DNA from: Streptomyces sp. ISL-96
Lineage (GTDB): Bacteria > Actinomycetota > Actinomycetes > Streptomycetales > Streptomycetaceae
Direction of reading: 5' to 3'
NCBI RefSeq assembly: GCF_018614035.1
Contig: NZ_JAGGPA010000021.1
Location: 54,627 to 118,626 of the forward strand
Length of the DNA stretch: 64,000 nucleotides
Shown: positions 9,240 through 17,835 of the stretch, in pieces
Numbering within the stretch: the first letter of the stretch is position 1
Layout of the letters: each line of letters starts with the position of its first letter
Position numbers and translations under genes: made by a program
Notes under the pieces: generated by a model
Databases searched by the model: none
What the model saw: the letters and a program-made list of their open reading frames with translations, nothing else
Told to the model about the DNA's origin: nothing

Positions 9240-9914
9240 ATGAGCAACTCCCTTGGAAACACCACAAGGTTGATCGGAGCTGGACTCCGCGCCCTCCTCG
9301 TGCTGACCCTCGTGTGCGGCGTGATCTACCCGCTCGCGGTGACCGGTATCGCCCAGGGTCTGTTCCACCACAAAGCCAACGGCTCCGAGACAACAGCGGA
9401 TGGCAAGGTTGTCGGCTCCGAACTGATCGGCCAGCGCTACGACTTGCCGCCGAAGAAGGGCGAGACTCCGGCGCCGGACCTGAAGTGGTTCCAGCCGCGC
9501 CCGTCCAACGGCCTCGGCACCAACAGCGTGAACACCCAGTACAAGCTGATCCTCTCCGGCGCCACCAACCGGTCCGGTGACAACGAGCAACTCATCAAGT
9601 GGGTCAAGGCCGCCAAGGCCGCTGTCGTCAAGGACAACTCGACGGCGGGCTACAAGGTCAGGCCCTCCGATGTGCCGGCAGAAGCCGTCACCTCCTCCGC
9701 GTCGGGCCTGGACCCGCACATCTCCCCGGAGTACGCCGAACTCCAGGCCCACCGCGTCGCGGAGAAGAACAACCTCGATGTCAATCAGGTGCGGAAGCTG
9801 ATCGCCGACCACACCGACGGGCGAATTCTCGGCTTCATGGGAGAGCCCCGGGTGAACGTCCTCCAGCTCAACATCGCCCTCACCAGAACACCACCACCGG
9901 CCTCACACCACTGA
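9240..9914 (+). CDS. kdpC: KdpC, K+-transporting ATPase subunit C
   Basis: A 224-residue protein with one N-terminal membrane helix (residues about 14-37, ALLVLTLVCGVIYPLAVTGI) and an extracytoplasmic domain with the KdpC signature pattern YDLPPKKGETPAPDLKWFQPRPS. It stabilises the complex and raises ATP affinity of KdpB. ATG at 9240 is preferred over GTG at 9228, which sits directly against the AGGAG. The last 12 bases overlap the 3' end of the convergent response-regulator gene. No KdpD/KdpE sensor pair is present in the window. Confidence 0.95.
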   Translation: MSNSLGNTTRLIGAGLRALLVLTLVCGVIYPLAVTGIAQGLFHHKANGSETTADGKVVGSELIGQRYDLPPKKGETPAPDLKWFQPRPSNGLGTNSVNTQYKLILSGATNRSGDNEQLIKWVKAAKAAVVKDNSTAGYKVRPSDVPAEAVTSSASGLDPHISPEYAELQAHRVAEKNNLDVNQVRKLIADHTDGRILGFMGEPRVNVLQLNIALTRTPPPASHH

Positions 9915-10589
9915 CACCAACCCGAGAGATCGCAATTCGATCAGCCCGGCCGCGGTGGCCTTGCGCAGGGCGTCCACCCGGGAGACCGCGTCGAGTTTGG
10001 CGTAGGTGTTGGTCAGATGCCGCTTGACCGTGGCTTCCGTGATGAACAGTCGCGCGGCGACCTGGGCGTTGCTCAGCGCCTCCGCGACCAGCCGGAGCAC
10101 CTCCAGCTCGCGGTCCGTCAACTGCGCCTTGTGCGGGCGCGGTTTCTGCCGGTGCAGTTGTTCCACCGTCCGGCGGGAGACGACCAGCACCACACTGTCC
10201 GACGGGCGGCGTACGACCGAGTGCACCGCGGCGATGAGCTCCTCCCGGAGGATGGTCTTGAGCAGATATCCGGCCGCACCCGCTTCCAGTAACTCGTAGA
10301 CCATGTCGGGATCGTCGTGCATCGTCAGGATGATCACCTGGGTCTCCGGTACGGTACGGACGATCTGCTGCATCACCTCGGAGGCCTGGGGGCCGGGCAT
10401 CTCGACATCCAGCAGGAGGACGTCGGGGCGCAGTCGGGTCACGAGCGCCACGGCCTCGGTGCCGGTCGACGCCTCACCCACCACGGTGAACCCCGGGGCC
10501 GTGCCGAGCACCTCCTTGAGACCGTCCCGCATCAAGGTGTGGTCGTCGGCGAGGCAGATGCGGACCGTGGGTGCCGACGGGTCGCTCAC
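9903..10589 (-). CDS. NarL/LuxR-family response regulator with a TTA codon
   Basis: A 228-residue response regulator. The receiver domain covers residues 1-120 (acidic pair in CLADDHTLM, phospho-acceptor in VLLLDVEMPG, conserved lysine in YLLKTIL). The C-terminal LuxR-type helix-turn-helix is LTDRELEVLRLVAEALSNAQ and onward (about 155-215). I chose the GTG at 10589 because it overlaps the kinase stop (GTGA); a second GTG at 10598 would add three residues. Codon 100 is TTA (10290-10292), so translation should need the bldA leucyl-tRNA. Cognate kinase is the adjacent upstream gene. The 3' end overlaps kdpC by 12 bases. Confidence 0.93.
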   Translation of the reverse strand: MSDPSAPTVRICLADDHTLMRDGLKEVLGTAPGFTVVGEASTGTEAVALVTRLRPDVLLLDVEMPGPQASEVMQQIVRTVPETQVIILTMHDDPDMVYELLEAGAAGYLLKTILREELIAAVHSVVRRPSDSVVLVVSRRTVEQLHRQKPRPHKAQLTDRELEVLRLVAEALSNAQVAARLFITEATVKRHLTNTYAKLDAVSRVDALRKATAAGLIELRSLGLVSVV

Positions 10590-11656
10590 AGGCCCCACTC
10601 TCCGAGCGGGACTCGCGACTCGACCCTGGTACCGCTGCCGGGAGCGCTGGACAATGAGAACTGCCCGTGCAGGAGGAGGACCCGTTCCCGCATGGAGGAC
10701 AGGCCGCCGCCCGTCTGGGAGACGCCGGGGACGAACCCGCAGCCGTCGTCGGTCACCGCCGCGTACACCGAGCGGTCGGTTGCCTCGACGGTGATGTCCA
10801 GACGGGAGGGGGAGGCGTGGCGCAGGGCGTTGCGGGTGGCCTCACGCATGATCAGGTAGACCTCCTCGCTGATGTCCGCCGGCAGCGCGGCGAGATCCCC
10901 CTTCGTCCGGAGCGTGACGTGCACCAACGGTTCGGCATGGGCCTCCAGGTAGGACCGCAGCGCACGTTCCAGACCGCCCTCCCCTACCGACCGGCGCAGT
11001 TCTGAGGAGAACTGCTGGAGAGTGCGCACGACCTGGCGGAGCAGGTCGACGGACTTGTCGAGCTTGGCGCGGGCCAGCGCGGGGGACGCCTCCGCGTGGT
11101 ACCGGTGCATGTCGAGGCCTTGCAGGACCAGGCCGATCCCGTGCAGCACCCGATCGTGTAATTCGCGGGCGATGTGCCGGCGTTCGTCCTGCCGCGAGGT
11201 CCGGATCCGGTCGGCCAGGAACGTCATGTGCACCAGTGAGCCGCGGACGACGCGGGCCAGGACCGCCTGGTGGAGCACCACACTGATCCGGGTGGCCGCC
11301 GCGTGGTTCGGCGGGGCCAGCTCGCGGAGCACGATCGGCAGCATCACCTCGAACAGAGTGGTGCCGGCCCGCAGCGACTGTGCCCAGTCGATGCCGCGTT
11401 GAGTCCGCTCGGTGCCACCGAAGGGAGCCGCGGCCCCGCCGGCGGACAGCGCGCCGAGCGGGTCGCCGGCCGCGACGGCGGCGGTCACGTCGTCGAATAC
11501 GGCGCAGGCCTGGACGGCGAGTTCGTCGACACACTCGGGCCGGGTGGCCAGTTCGTTGCCGTCCCGGCGCAGCGCCTGGCGGATCGAGGTGACGATCTCC
11601 TCGTGGACGGTGGACAGATCACGGTACGAGTCAGGTTGAGCCGTGCAGATCGGCAA
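10586..11656 (-). CDS. NarL-type sensor histidine kinase with a TTA codon
   Basis: A soluble kinase of about 356 residues with no clear membrane segment. The HisKA_3 box RRHIARELHDRVLHGIGLVL carries the phospho-accepting histidine at about residue 167; the ATPase domain shows NALRHAS and DDGCGF boxes. The leucine before that histidine is encoded by TTA (11159-11161), implying bldA dependence. I prefer the TTG start at 11656 (GAGGGG nine bases upstream), because a longer reading from ATG 11734 or 11719 would put the palindromic operator at 11695-11708 inside coding sequence and has no ribosome site. Ligand is unknown; the cytoplasmic N-terminal half may sense it. Confidence 0.88.
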   Translation of the reverse strand: MPICTAQPDSYRDLSTVHEEIVTSIRQALRRDGNELATRPECVDELAVQACAVFDDVTAAVAAGDPLGALSAGGAAAPFGGTERTQRGIDWAQSLRAGTTLFEVMLPIVLRELAPPNHAAATRISVVLHQAVLARVVRGSLVHMTFLADRIRTSRQDERRHIARELHDRVLHGIGLVLQGLDMHRYHAEASPALARAKLDKSVDLLRQVVRTLQQFSSELRRSVGEGGLERALRSYLEAHAEPLVHVTLRTKGDLAALPADISEEVYLIMREATRNALRHASPSRLDITVEATDRSVYAAVTDDGCGFVPGVSQTGGGLSSMRERVLLLHGQFSLSSAPGSGTRVESRVPLGEWGL

Positions 11657-11694
11657 CGGTGAATTCCCCTCAGCTCCGAATCGCGGTCTTCGTT

Positions 11695-11708
11695 CGGGAG
11701 CGCTCCCA
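11695..11708. promoter_or_regulatory. CebR-type operator upstream of the kinase/regulator pair
   Basis: The sequence CGGGAGCGCTCCCA contains the perfect 12-bp palindrome GGGAGCGCTCCC and matches the published CebR operator TGGGAGCGCTCCCA in 13 of 14 positions. It lies 39-52 bases upstream of the preferred TTG start of the histidine kinase, where a repressor would block transcription. It is also the nearest operator to the plus-strand biosynthetic operon that begins 611 bases away. No consensus -35 is visible in front of it. Confidence 0.65.
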
Positions 11709-12319
11709 AATTGATGCATGAGTGCACTCGTCATGCGGTTGATTCACAGCCTCAGGTACTCGCCTTCCGCCGTGCGGCCGACCCGGCGATGCGGTGGCGC
11801 CGTCGGTCCGCCCGACGCGGTTTCCGGCCACTGGCGCGCTCAAAGCCTGAACGGTTCACGGCCCCCCCCCCGCAGAGTTCCGGCGAAAACGAATGGTTCG
11901 TACACGCGCCCATCCCAACAAGCAGCTATCCCTGTAACGGAGTTGAGCCCGGTTGGGAACATTAGGCCTTCTGCCCGTCTTTTGCCAGGGAGTTTTGATC
12001 ACCGGCGCGTGAACAGCGGGTCGCCATGACGTCGCACGCCAGTACGAAGACGCCTGAGCAGGACTGGCGGAACGGCTCGTGGGGCCACGCCGGCGTCCCT
12101 GGCGCATTGCCGCCGCCGGCCCTTCGCCCGGTCCGCGGTGCGCCTTCCCGCGCATCCCGGTACGCCCTTGGTCGTAGCCCCGTCTTCCACTTTCGCCGAC
12201 AACCCGGGCGGAACAAGCCGCTGCCACTGCCGTTCGACTGACGCACATCCATACGTTGCGTGCCGAGGGCAATCCACCACAGGTCCGCCTCCGCACCCCC
12301 TCGCCGAAACGGACAGCAC
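11709..12319. other. 611-bp region in front of the plus-strand biosynthetic operon, no gene recognised
   Basis: No reading frame here resembles a protein and third-position bias is absent. It holds a run of ten C (11862-11871), a 13-bp palindrome ACGAATGGTTCGT (11889-11901) and AT-richer DNA around 11930-12000. A long untranslated leader or the operon promoter should be here, but I could not place a convincing -35/-10 pair. The palindrome is a candidate operator for the NarL-type regulator encoded upstream. Confidence 0.4.
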
Positions 12320-13342
12320 ATGATCACGGATCGACCGACGGTGTCGGTGATTATCCCCAACTACAACTACGAGAAGACGCTCGCCGCCTGCCTGGACGCG
12401 GTGTTCGCCCAGACCCACCAGCCGTTCGAGGTGATCGTCGTCGACGACGGGTCGACCGACCGGTCGCGGAAGATCGCGGCCTCGTACCCGTGCCGGGTCG
12501 TCGCGGGAGCGGGCAACCGTGGTGTCTCCGCGGCCCGCAACATCGGCGCGTGTGAGGCGCGCGGAGAGATCCTCTTCTTTCTCGACTCCGATGTGGCCCT
12601 GCGCCTGGACGCCGTCGCGAACGCGCTGCGGGTGCTCCGCGACGACCCGGACTGCGGTCTGGTGCACGGCACGTACGACACCCGCCCGCTCTTCGACGAC
12701 GGACCCGTCGAGCACTACCGCGTGCTGCACGCGCACTGGTGGCGCAGGCGCAGCGCCGGCCGGGTCGGTACGGCCGTCTTCGCGCTGGCGGCGGTGCGCC
12801 GGGAGGTCTTCGCCGCCGCCGGACCGTTCCACGAGGCGCTGCGGGACGCCGAGGACGTCGAGTACAGCGACCGGCTGATCCGGGTGGCCGCCATCCGGCT
12901 CACCGACACGGTGGTCGGGCGGCACGACGACTGTTCGAAGCTCGGGGACATGCTGGAGGAGCAGTTCCGGCGGTCCCTGCCGCTGGCCGGTTTCGCCGGG
13001 GCCCACCGGATGCGCTCGGGCGGCGTCGTGGTGAACCCCGCGCTCGGAGTACTGGGCGCCACATTGTTCGTGGCCGCTCTCCCGCTCCTGTTGGCGGCCC
13101 CCGCCGCCCCCGTACTCACGGCCGTCCCCCTGGTGTTCCTGGCCCTCTTCCTGATGGCCGACCCGGGTCTGCCGGGATTCGTCCGCCGGGAGCGCGGGCT
13201 GCGGTTCCTCGCGTACTTCCTGGCCGTGCACCTGCTCGCCCAGCTGGCGATCACGGCCGGGCTGGCCGTGGGCACCGTGCGCCGGCTGCGCGGCTCAGGA
13301 GCCCTTACCGCCGCGCCGCCGCCGGAAACGAACGCGGGATGA
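12320..13342 (+). CDS. family 2 glycosyltransferase with C-terminal membrane segments (GT2-A)
   Basis: A 340-residue protein. The GT-A fold occupies residues 8-220: VSVIIPNYNYEKTLAACLDA, nucleotide-binding VVDDGSTDRS, and the metal-binding FLDSDVAL. The C-terminal part (about 240-330) has three hydrophobic segments, which anchor it to the membrane. Such proteins transfer a sugar from a nucleotide donor to a lipid or membrane-presented acceptor. ATG at 12320 starts the conserved region directly; only a weak purine stretch precedes it. It is the first gene of a tightly coupled operon and its stop overlaps the next ATG (ATGA). A second, related GT2 lies five genes downstream. Donor and acceptor are unknown. 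Confidence 0.88.
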   Translation: MITDRPTVSVIIPNYNYEKTLAACLDAVFAQTHQPFEVIVVDDGSTDRSRKIAASYPCRVVAGAGNRGVSAARNIGACEARGEILFFLDSDVALRLDAVANALRVLRDDPDCGLVHGTYDTRPLFDDGPVEHYRVLHAHWWRRRSAGRVGTAVFALAAVRREVFAAAGPFHEALRDAEDVEYSDRLIRVAAIRLTDTVVGRHDDCSKLGDMLEEQFRRSLPLAGFAGAHRMRSGGVVVNPALGVLGATLFVAALPLLLAAPAAPVLTAVPLVFLALFLMADPGLPGFVRRERGLRFLAYFLAVHLLAQLAITAGLAVGTVRRLRGSGALTAAPPPETNAG

Positions 13343-14280
13343 GCCCGGTGTGGCGCCGCGCCCTGGCCGTGCTGTTCGCCGCGGCGGTGGCGGCCGGTAT
13401 CTGCGTCGCCCTGCGGGGCCAGGACTGGTCCGTGCTCTCCCAACTGCTGCACGGCGGTTCGGTCGTGGCGCTGCTGGGAGCCGTCCTGATCACCGCGGCG
13501 GGGCTGTTGTGCGGCACCAGGGCCTGGATGATGACGCTGTCGGCCGTCGCGGTGCCCGTCCCCGCCCGCACCGGAGTGCGGATGTTCTTCGTCGGCTTCC
13601 TGGGCAAGTTCGTGCCGGGACGGGTCTGGGGGCTGATCGCCCAGATCCGGATGGGCGAGCAGGCCGGGGCCACCAAGGCCCAGATGGCCGGAACGTACCT
13701 GGTCAACCTGGTGGTCGTGCTGATCACGGGCGGTACGGTCGGCATGCTGGTCGCGCCGTCCCTGCTGGCCGACGCCGCTTGGTGGCTGCTGCTGCCGCCG
13801 GTCCTGCTGCTGACCCTCGTGGCCCGGCCGGACCTGATCCACAGATCCGCGGGCCTGGCCGCCCGGATCGCCCGGCGGCAGCCGCCGCCCTCACCGGGCC
13901 GGCCGCAGGACCTGCGCCGCTCCATCGTCTACCAGACCGTCTCCTGGGTGCTGTCGGGCCTGCACGTCTGGGTGATCGCGGTGCTGCTCGGCGCGGCCCC
14001 GCTGCCCGCGCTCCCGGCCGCCGTCGGAGGATTCGCCCTCGCCACCGTGGTGGGGACCCTCGCGGTGTTCGCCCCCGACGGTGTCGGCGTGCGCGAACTC
14101 CTGCTGGTGCCCGCCCTCGCCACCGTCCTGCCGTTGCCCGCCGCCGTCGCCACCGCGCTCGGCAGCCGGGTGCTGACCCTCGTCGCCGAACTCGCCACGT
14201 CCGGCGCCGCCCTGAGTGCGGCCGCCCTCCACGGCCGCCGCACCCATCTCACCTTCCTCAGAAAGGGGACTTCCGCATGA
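13339..14280 (+). CDS. UPF0104 / lysylphosphatidylglycerol-synthase-TM-like integral membrane protein
   Basis: A 313-residue protein with about eight hydrophobic segments and the family pattern GKFVPGRVWGLIAQIRMGEQ near residue 90 and FAPDGVGVRELLLVPAL near 250. This superfamily includes the membrane part of MprF and proteins suspected of flipping glycolipids (AglD-like neighbours). Set between two glycosyltransferase genes and a UbiA prenyltransferase gene, it may move a lipid-linked intermediate across the membrane; that is inference. Both ends overlap neighbours by four bases (ATGA), so it is part of one translational unit. Confidence 0.82.
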   Translation: MSPVWRRALAVLFAAAVAAGICVALRGQDWSVLSQLLHGGSVVALLGAVLITAAGLLCGTRAWMMTLSAVAVPVPARTGVRMFFVGFLGKFVPGRVWGLIAQIRMGEQAGATKAQMAGTYLVNLVVVLITGGTVGMLVAPSLLADAAWWLLLPPVLLLTLVARPDLIHRSAGLAARIARRQPPPSPGRPQDLRRSIVYQTVSWVLSGLHVWVIAVLLGAAPLPALPAAVGGFALATVVGTLAVFAPDGVGVRELLLVPALATVLPLPAAVATALGSRVLTLVAELATSGAALSAAALHGRRTHLTFLRKGTSA

Positions 14281-15704
14281 CGGAACTCATGAGCATCGAC
14301 GACGCCGAAGGGCTGTCCGTCGACCAGGTGCACGGCCTGTACCGCCAGTACGTCAACAAGAGCCAGGTCTCTCTGATGACGTCGTTCGGATTCGGCCGGG
14401 AACTGGTCGACCGCGCCGAGGGCGCGTACGTCTACACCAAGGACGGCCGCCGGATCCTGGACTTCACCGGTGGCGTCGGCGTCCTCAACCACGGCCACAA
14501 CCACCCGCGGATCATCGAGGCCCGCAGACGCTTCGCCGAACAGGGACGGATGGAGGTCCACAAGACCTACTTCTCGCCCTATATGGCCGCGCTGTCGCAC
14601 AACCTGGCCACCGTGCTCCCCGGCGACCTGGACATGTCCTTCCTGCCCAACTCGGGCGCGGAGGCCGTCGAGGGTGCGGTGAAGCTCGCGTACAAGTACC
14701 ACAACGGCCGGCGCAACACCGTTCTGCGCAGCGACATCAGCTTCCACGGCAAGCTGCTCGGCTCGGGCAGCCTCACCGGAAGCTCCCAGAACCACTTCGC
14801 CTTTCCCGGCATCCCCGGTGTGGCCACCTTCACCTACGACGACCTGGACTCCGTGCGGGCCGCCGTGCACGCGAGCCGTGACGCCAAGGGCCGGTCGGAC
14901 GTCTACGCCCTGCTCATCGAGCCGTTCAGCGCCTCGACCATCCGGTGGTGTTCGGAGCAATTCCTGCGCGGGCTGCGGGAGTTGTGCACCGAGGAAGACA
15001 TCGTCCTGATCTTCGACGAGATCTACAGCGGGTGGGGCAAGACCGGCACCATGTTCTACTTCACGCGCTACGCCGGGCTCATACCCGACGTGGTGACGAC
15101 GTCGAAGTCCTTCGGCGGCGGCAAGTCCTCCATCTCCGCGTACGTCGCCCGCAGGCCCGTCTTCCGCAAGGCCTACGACAACCTGCAAGACGCGCTGCTG
15201 CAGAGCACCAGCACCACCTACTACGGCTTCGGCGAGGAGTGCGCCACCGCGATCGAGGCGATCAACGTCGCCGTCGAGGAAGACTTCCCGGCCCGCGCCC
15301 GGGCGATCGAGAACGTCCTGGGCCCCGGCCTGGAACGGATCGCCAAGGAGCACTCGGACATCGTCACCGAGGTCCGCGGCGCCGGAGCTCTGTGGGGCGC
15401 CTTCCTGGGCAGCACCGGAGCTCTCGACCTCGTCTCCAAACTGGCTCCGGGCGGCCTCGCGAGGGATCCGCAGTTCGGCACCAAGCTGGTCACCTGCGCC
15501 GTCATCAACGCGCTCTACCAGGACCACGACATCTACGCCTACTACACACTCAACGGCAAGAACCCCCTCGTCGTCGGCCCACCGCTGATCGCGACCCCGG
15601 CCGAGGTGGAGATCTTCCTGGAACGGCTCGACACCGTCCTCGCCACCGGACTGACCCGCCTTGTCACGCGCTTCGTCCGGGAGAAGGTGTCGTCGCTGTG
15701 GTGA
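14277..15704 (+). CDS. class III PLP-dependent aminotransferase
   Basis: A 475-residue fold-type I aminotransferase of subgroup III (GabT/ArgD type). Visible landmarks are DFTGGVGVLNHGHNHPRI near residue 62, the phosphate-binding PNSGAEAVEGAVK near 123, the cofactor aspartate in LIFDEIYSGWGKTG, and the Schiff-base lysine 277 in VVTTSKSFGGGK. It transfers an amino group to an aldehyde or keto substrate; substrate cannot be read from sequence. The N-terminal about 30 residues are longer than usual. ATG at 14277 overlaps the previous stop, and the stop overlaps the epimerase start, so it is co-expressed with membrane glycan genes. Confidence 0.9.
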   Translation: MTELMSIDDAEGLSVDQVHGLYRQYVNKSQVSLMTSFGFGRELVDRAEGAYVYTKDGRRILDFTGGVGVLNHGHNHPRIIEARRRFAEQGRMEVHKTYFSPYMAALSHNLATVLPGDLDMSFLPNSGAEAVEGAVKLAYKYHNGRRNTVLRSDISFHGKLLGSGSLTGSSQNHFAFPGIPGVATFTYDDLDSVRAAVHASRDAKGRSDVYALLIEPFSASTIRWCSEQFLRGLRELCTEEDIVLIFDEIYSGWGKTGTMFYFTRYAGLIPDVVTTSKSFGGGKSSISAYVARRPVFRKAYDNLQDALLQSTSTTYYGFGEECATAIEAINVAVEEDFPARARAIENVLGPGLERIAKEHSDIVTEVRGAGALWGAFLGSTGALDLVSKLAPGGLARDPQFGTKLVTCAVINALYQDHDIYAYYTLNGKNPLVVGPPLIATPAEVEIFLERLDTVLATGLTRLVTRFVREKVSSLW

Positions 15705-16741
15705 AGACGGTGGTCGTGACCGGCGGCAGCGGCATGCTCGGCGGCAATCTGGTCCAGTCGCTGGCCGCCGCCGGCCTGGAGGTACGCAGCCTCGACGTGC
15801 GGCCGCCCACAGAACCGGTACCCGGCGTGGACCACGTGATCGCGGACATCCGGGACGCCGGCCGGGTGCGGGCCGCGCTGGCCGGGGCCGACGCCGTGGT
15901 GCACACGGCGGCGGCGCTGCCCAGTTACCCCGAGAACGAGATCCGCTCGATCATCGTCGACGGCACCCGGACCGTACTGCAGGCAGCGCGGGACACCGGT
16001 CTCGAACGCGCGGTGCACATCTCCTCCACGGCGGTGTACGGCCTGCCCGACACCGTCCCCACCACGGAGGACTACCCCCGCCGCCCGGTCGACGCCTACA
16101 GCCGGGCCAAGGCGGGTGCGGAAGTGGTCGCCGAGGAGTTCCGCGCCCGCGGGCTGTGCGTTCCGGTCCTGCGACCCAAAACATTCGTCGGCCCCGGCCG
16201 GATGGGCCTGTTCGCCATGCTCTTCGAATGGGCGGAGGAGGGGCGCAACTTCCCCGTCCTGGGCCGGGGAGACGTACGCATCCAGATGTTCGCGGTCGAC
16301 GACCTGGTCGACGCCGTCGCCACCACGCTCGACGCACCGGCGGAGATCGCCGACGACACCTTCAACCTGGCGGCCGCCGAGTTCGGCACCCTGCGGGAGG
16401 ACTTCCAGGCCGTACTGGACGCCGCCGGACACGGCAAGCGCGTGGTCTCCATCCCCGCCGCGCCCGCGGTCGTCGCCCTGGACGTACTGAGCCGGCTGCG
16501 GCTGTCCCCGGTGTACGGCCGGCTGATCCACAAGCTGCGCGCCGACTCCTACGTCAGCATCGACAAGGTGGGTGAGGTGCTCGGCTGGACACCCCGCTAC
16601 TCCAACAGCGACGCCATCCTCGCCACCTACCAGTGGTGGCGCACCAGCAGAACCACCGCCGAAGCGACACCGTCCGCGGGCCGGACCAGCCGGGAGCCCT
16701 GGAAACAGGGCGCCTTGGGCCTGGCCAAGGCCCTTTTCTGA
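15701..16741 (+). CDS. NAD-dependent epimerase/dehydratase (extended SDR)
   Basis: A 346-residue extended short-chain dehydrogenase. The N-terminus VVVTGGSGMLGGNL carries the NAD-binding glycines, SSTAVYG gives the catalytic serine region, and the YSRAK motif supplies Tyr133 and Lys137. This family modifies nucleotide sugars or reduces beta-hydroxysteroid-like substrates; in this neighbourhood a sugar epimerase or reductase is likely. The start is one of two adjacent GTG codons (15698, 15701); I prefer the second, which makes a GTGA overlap with the aminotransferase stop. The C-terminal 35 residues are low-complexity. Confidence 0.88.
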   Translation: MKTVVVTGGSGMLGGNLVQSLAAAGLEVRSLDVRPPTEPVPGVDHVIADIRDAGRVRAALAGADAVVHTAAALPSYPENEIRSIIVDGTRTVLQAARDTGLERAVHISSTAVYGLPDTVPTTEDYPRRPVDAYSRAKAGAEVVAEEFRARGLCVPVLRPKTFVGPGRMGLFAMLFEWAEEGRNFPVLGRGDVRIQMFAVDDLVDAVATTLDAPAEIADDTFNLAAAEFGTLREDFQAVLDAAGHGKRVVSIPAAPAVVALDVLSRLRLSPVYGRLIHKLRADSYVSIDKVGEVLGWTPRYSNSDAILATYQWWRTSRTTAEATPSAGRTSREPWKQGALGLAKALF

Positions 16742-16755
16742 GCGGGGAGACCACC

Positions 16756-17811
16756 GTGACGACCAGTGCCGACCAGCCCCTCGATACCAGTCTGCCCGCG
16801 CCACCGCCGCAGCACCGGCTGAGCGACCAACCCCTCGCCGTCACGGACATCACGCTGCCCGGCGAGCCGCCCCAGCGCCGGTTACGTGACCAGCCCCTCG
16901 ACACCGGTCTGCCCCTGGAACCGCCGCGGCACCGGCTCCGGAACCTGCCGCGCGATCTGCTGTCCCTGATACGCCCGGGCCAGTGGCCGAAGAACCTGCT
17001 GGTCGTGCCGCTCGCCCTGCTGGACGCGCAGGTGGCGCCACCGGGGCTGCTGACCCGCACCGCCTGGGCCGTACTGCTGTTCATCCTCGCGTCGTCCATG
17101 GTGTACGTCCTGAACGACCTGTGCGACCGTAACCGCGACCGGGTCCATCCGACCAAACGCCACCGGGTCATCGCCTCGGGACGGGTCGGTGTGCCGACCG
17201 CCATCGCCTTCGGGGGCGCGCTGGGCCTCCTGCTGGCGGGAGCGGCGGTGTACGGCCCCGTCGACGACTGGTGGCCGATCGCCGTCTACCTGGCCCTCAA
17301 CCTCGCATACAGCCGCGGTCTGAAGCACGTCCCCCTGCTGGACGTCTTCGTGGTGGCCACCGGATTCGCCCTCCGCGTGGTCCAGGGCCACCTGGCCGGC
17401 GGCACGCAGATCCGCAGCTGGCTGCTGGTCTCGGTGTTCTCGCTCTGCCTGGTGTTCGTGCTGGGAAAGCGCAGACACGAGATGCTGGCGGGCGGCGTCT
17501 CCCATCGTCCGTCACTGCGCGGCTACTCCGTCCAGTACCTCGACCACCTGATCGGGCTGTGCGCCAGCGTCACCGTGGTCGCCTTCCTGTTCCACCTCCA
17601 GCAGTCGGTCGGCAACCCGTACGCCGACCTGGCGGTGCTCGGCTCGGCGCCCTTCGCGCTCTTCGCCATGGCCAGGTACTTGCAACTGCTGCACGTCAAC
17701 GGCGGCGGCGGTGAGCCCACTCGCATCCTGCTCCGCGACCGGGCCATGGTCGTCAACTCCCTGCTCTGGGGCCTGCTGCTCGGCGGCACGCTCCTCGCCA
17801 CCCATCACTAG
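16756..17811 (+). CDS. UbiA-superfamily polyprenyl-phosphate phosphoribosyltransferase-like protein with N-terminal peptide repeats and a TTA codon
   Basis: A 351-residue membrane protein with about eight hydrophobic segments. The first Asp-rich motif is NDLCDRNRD (from residue 120), and LGKRRHEM followed by RPSLRGYSVQYLDHLIG resembles decaprenyl-phosphate phosphoribosyltransferases (Rv3806c type), which build lipid-linked pentose donors. Residues 6-62 form three imperfect repeats starting DQPL and ending HRL or RRL, absent from ordinary family members. Codon 43 (16882-16884) is TTA, so bldA is probably needed. GTG at 16756 follows GGGGAG. A ribosyl-type lipid-linked donor is the best guess, but other prenyl transfers are possible. 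Confidence 0.85.
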   Translation: MTTSADQPLDTSLPAPPPQHRLSDQPLAVTDITLPGEPPQRRLRDQPLDTGLPLEPPRHRLRNLPRDLLSLIRPGQWPKNLLVVPLALLDAQVAPPGLLTRTAWAVLLFILASSMVYVLNDLCDRNRDRVHPTKRHRVIASGRVGVPTAIAFGGALGLLLAGAAVYGPVDDWWPIAVYLALNLAYSRGLKHVPLLDVFVVATGFALRVVQGHLAGGTQIRSWLLVSVFSLCLVFVLGKRRHEMLAGGVSHRPSLRGYSVQYLDHLIGLCASVTVVAFLFHLQQSVGNPYADLAVLGSAPFALFAMARYLQLLHVNGGGGEPTRILLRDRAMVVNSLLWGLLLGGTLLATHH

Positions 17812-17835
17812 TCCCGCGCTCCCAGGAGGATCACC

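Noticed and set aside
7266..9812. 848-residue open frame on the minus strand
   Set aside because: It is the antisense of kdpB/kdpC. High GC keeps opposite frames open; the translation is rich in Arg, Gly and His with no family motifs, while the plus strand encodes a complete KdpB.
11862..11871. run of ten C residues
   Set aside because: Could be a phase-variable tract or a sequencing artefact, but it lies in non-coding DNA away from any start, so I draw no conclusion.
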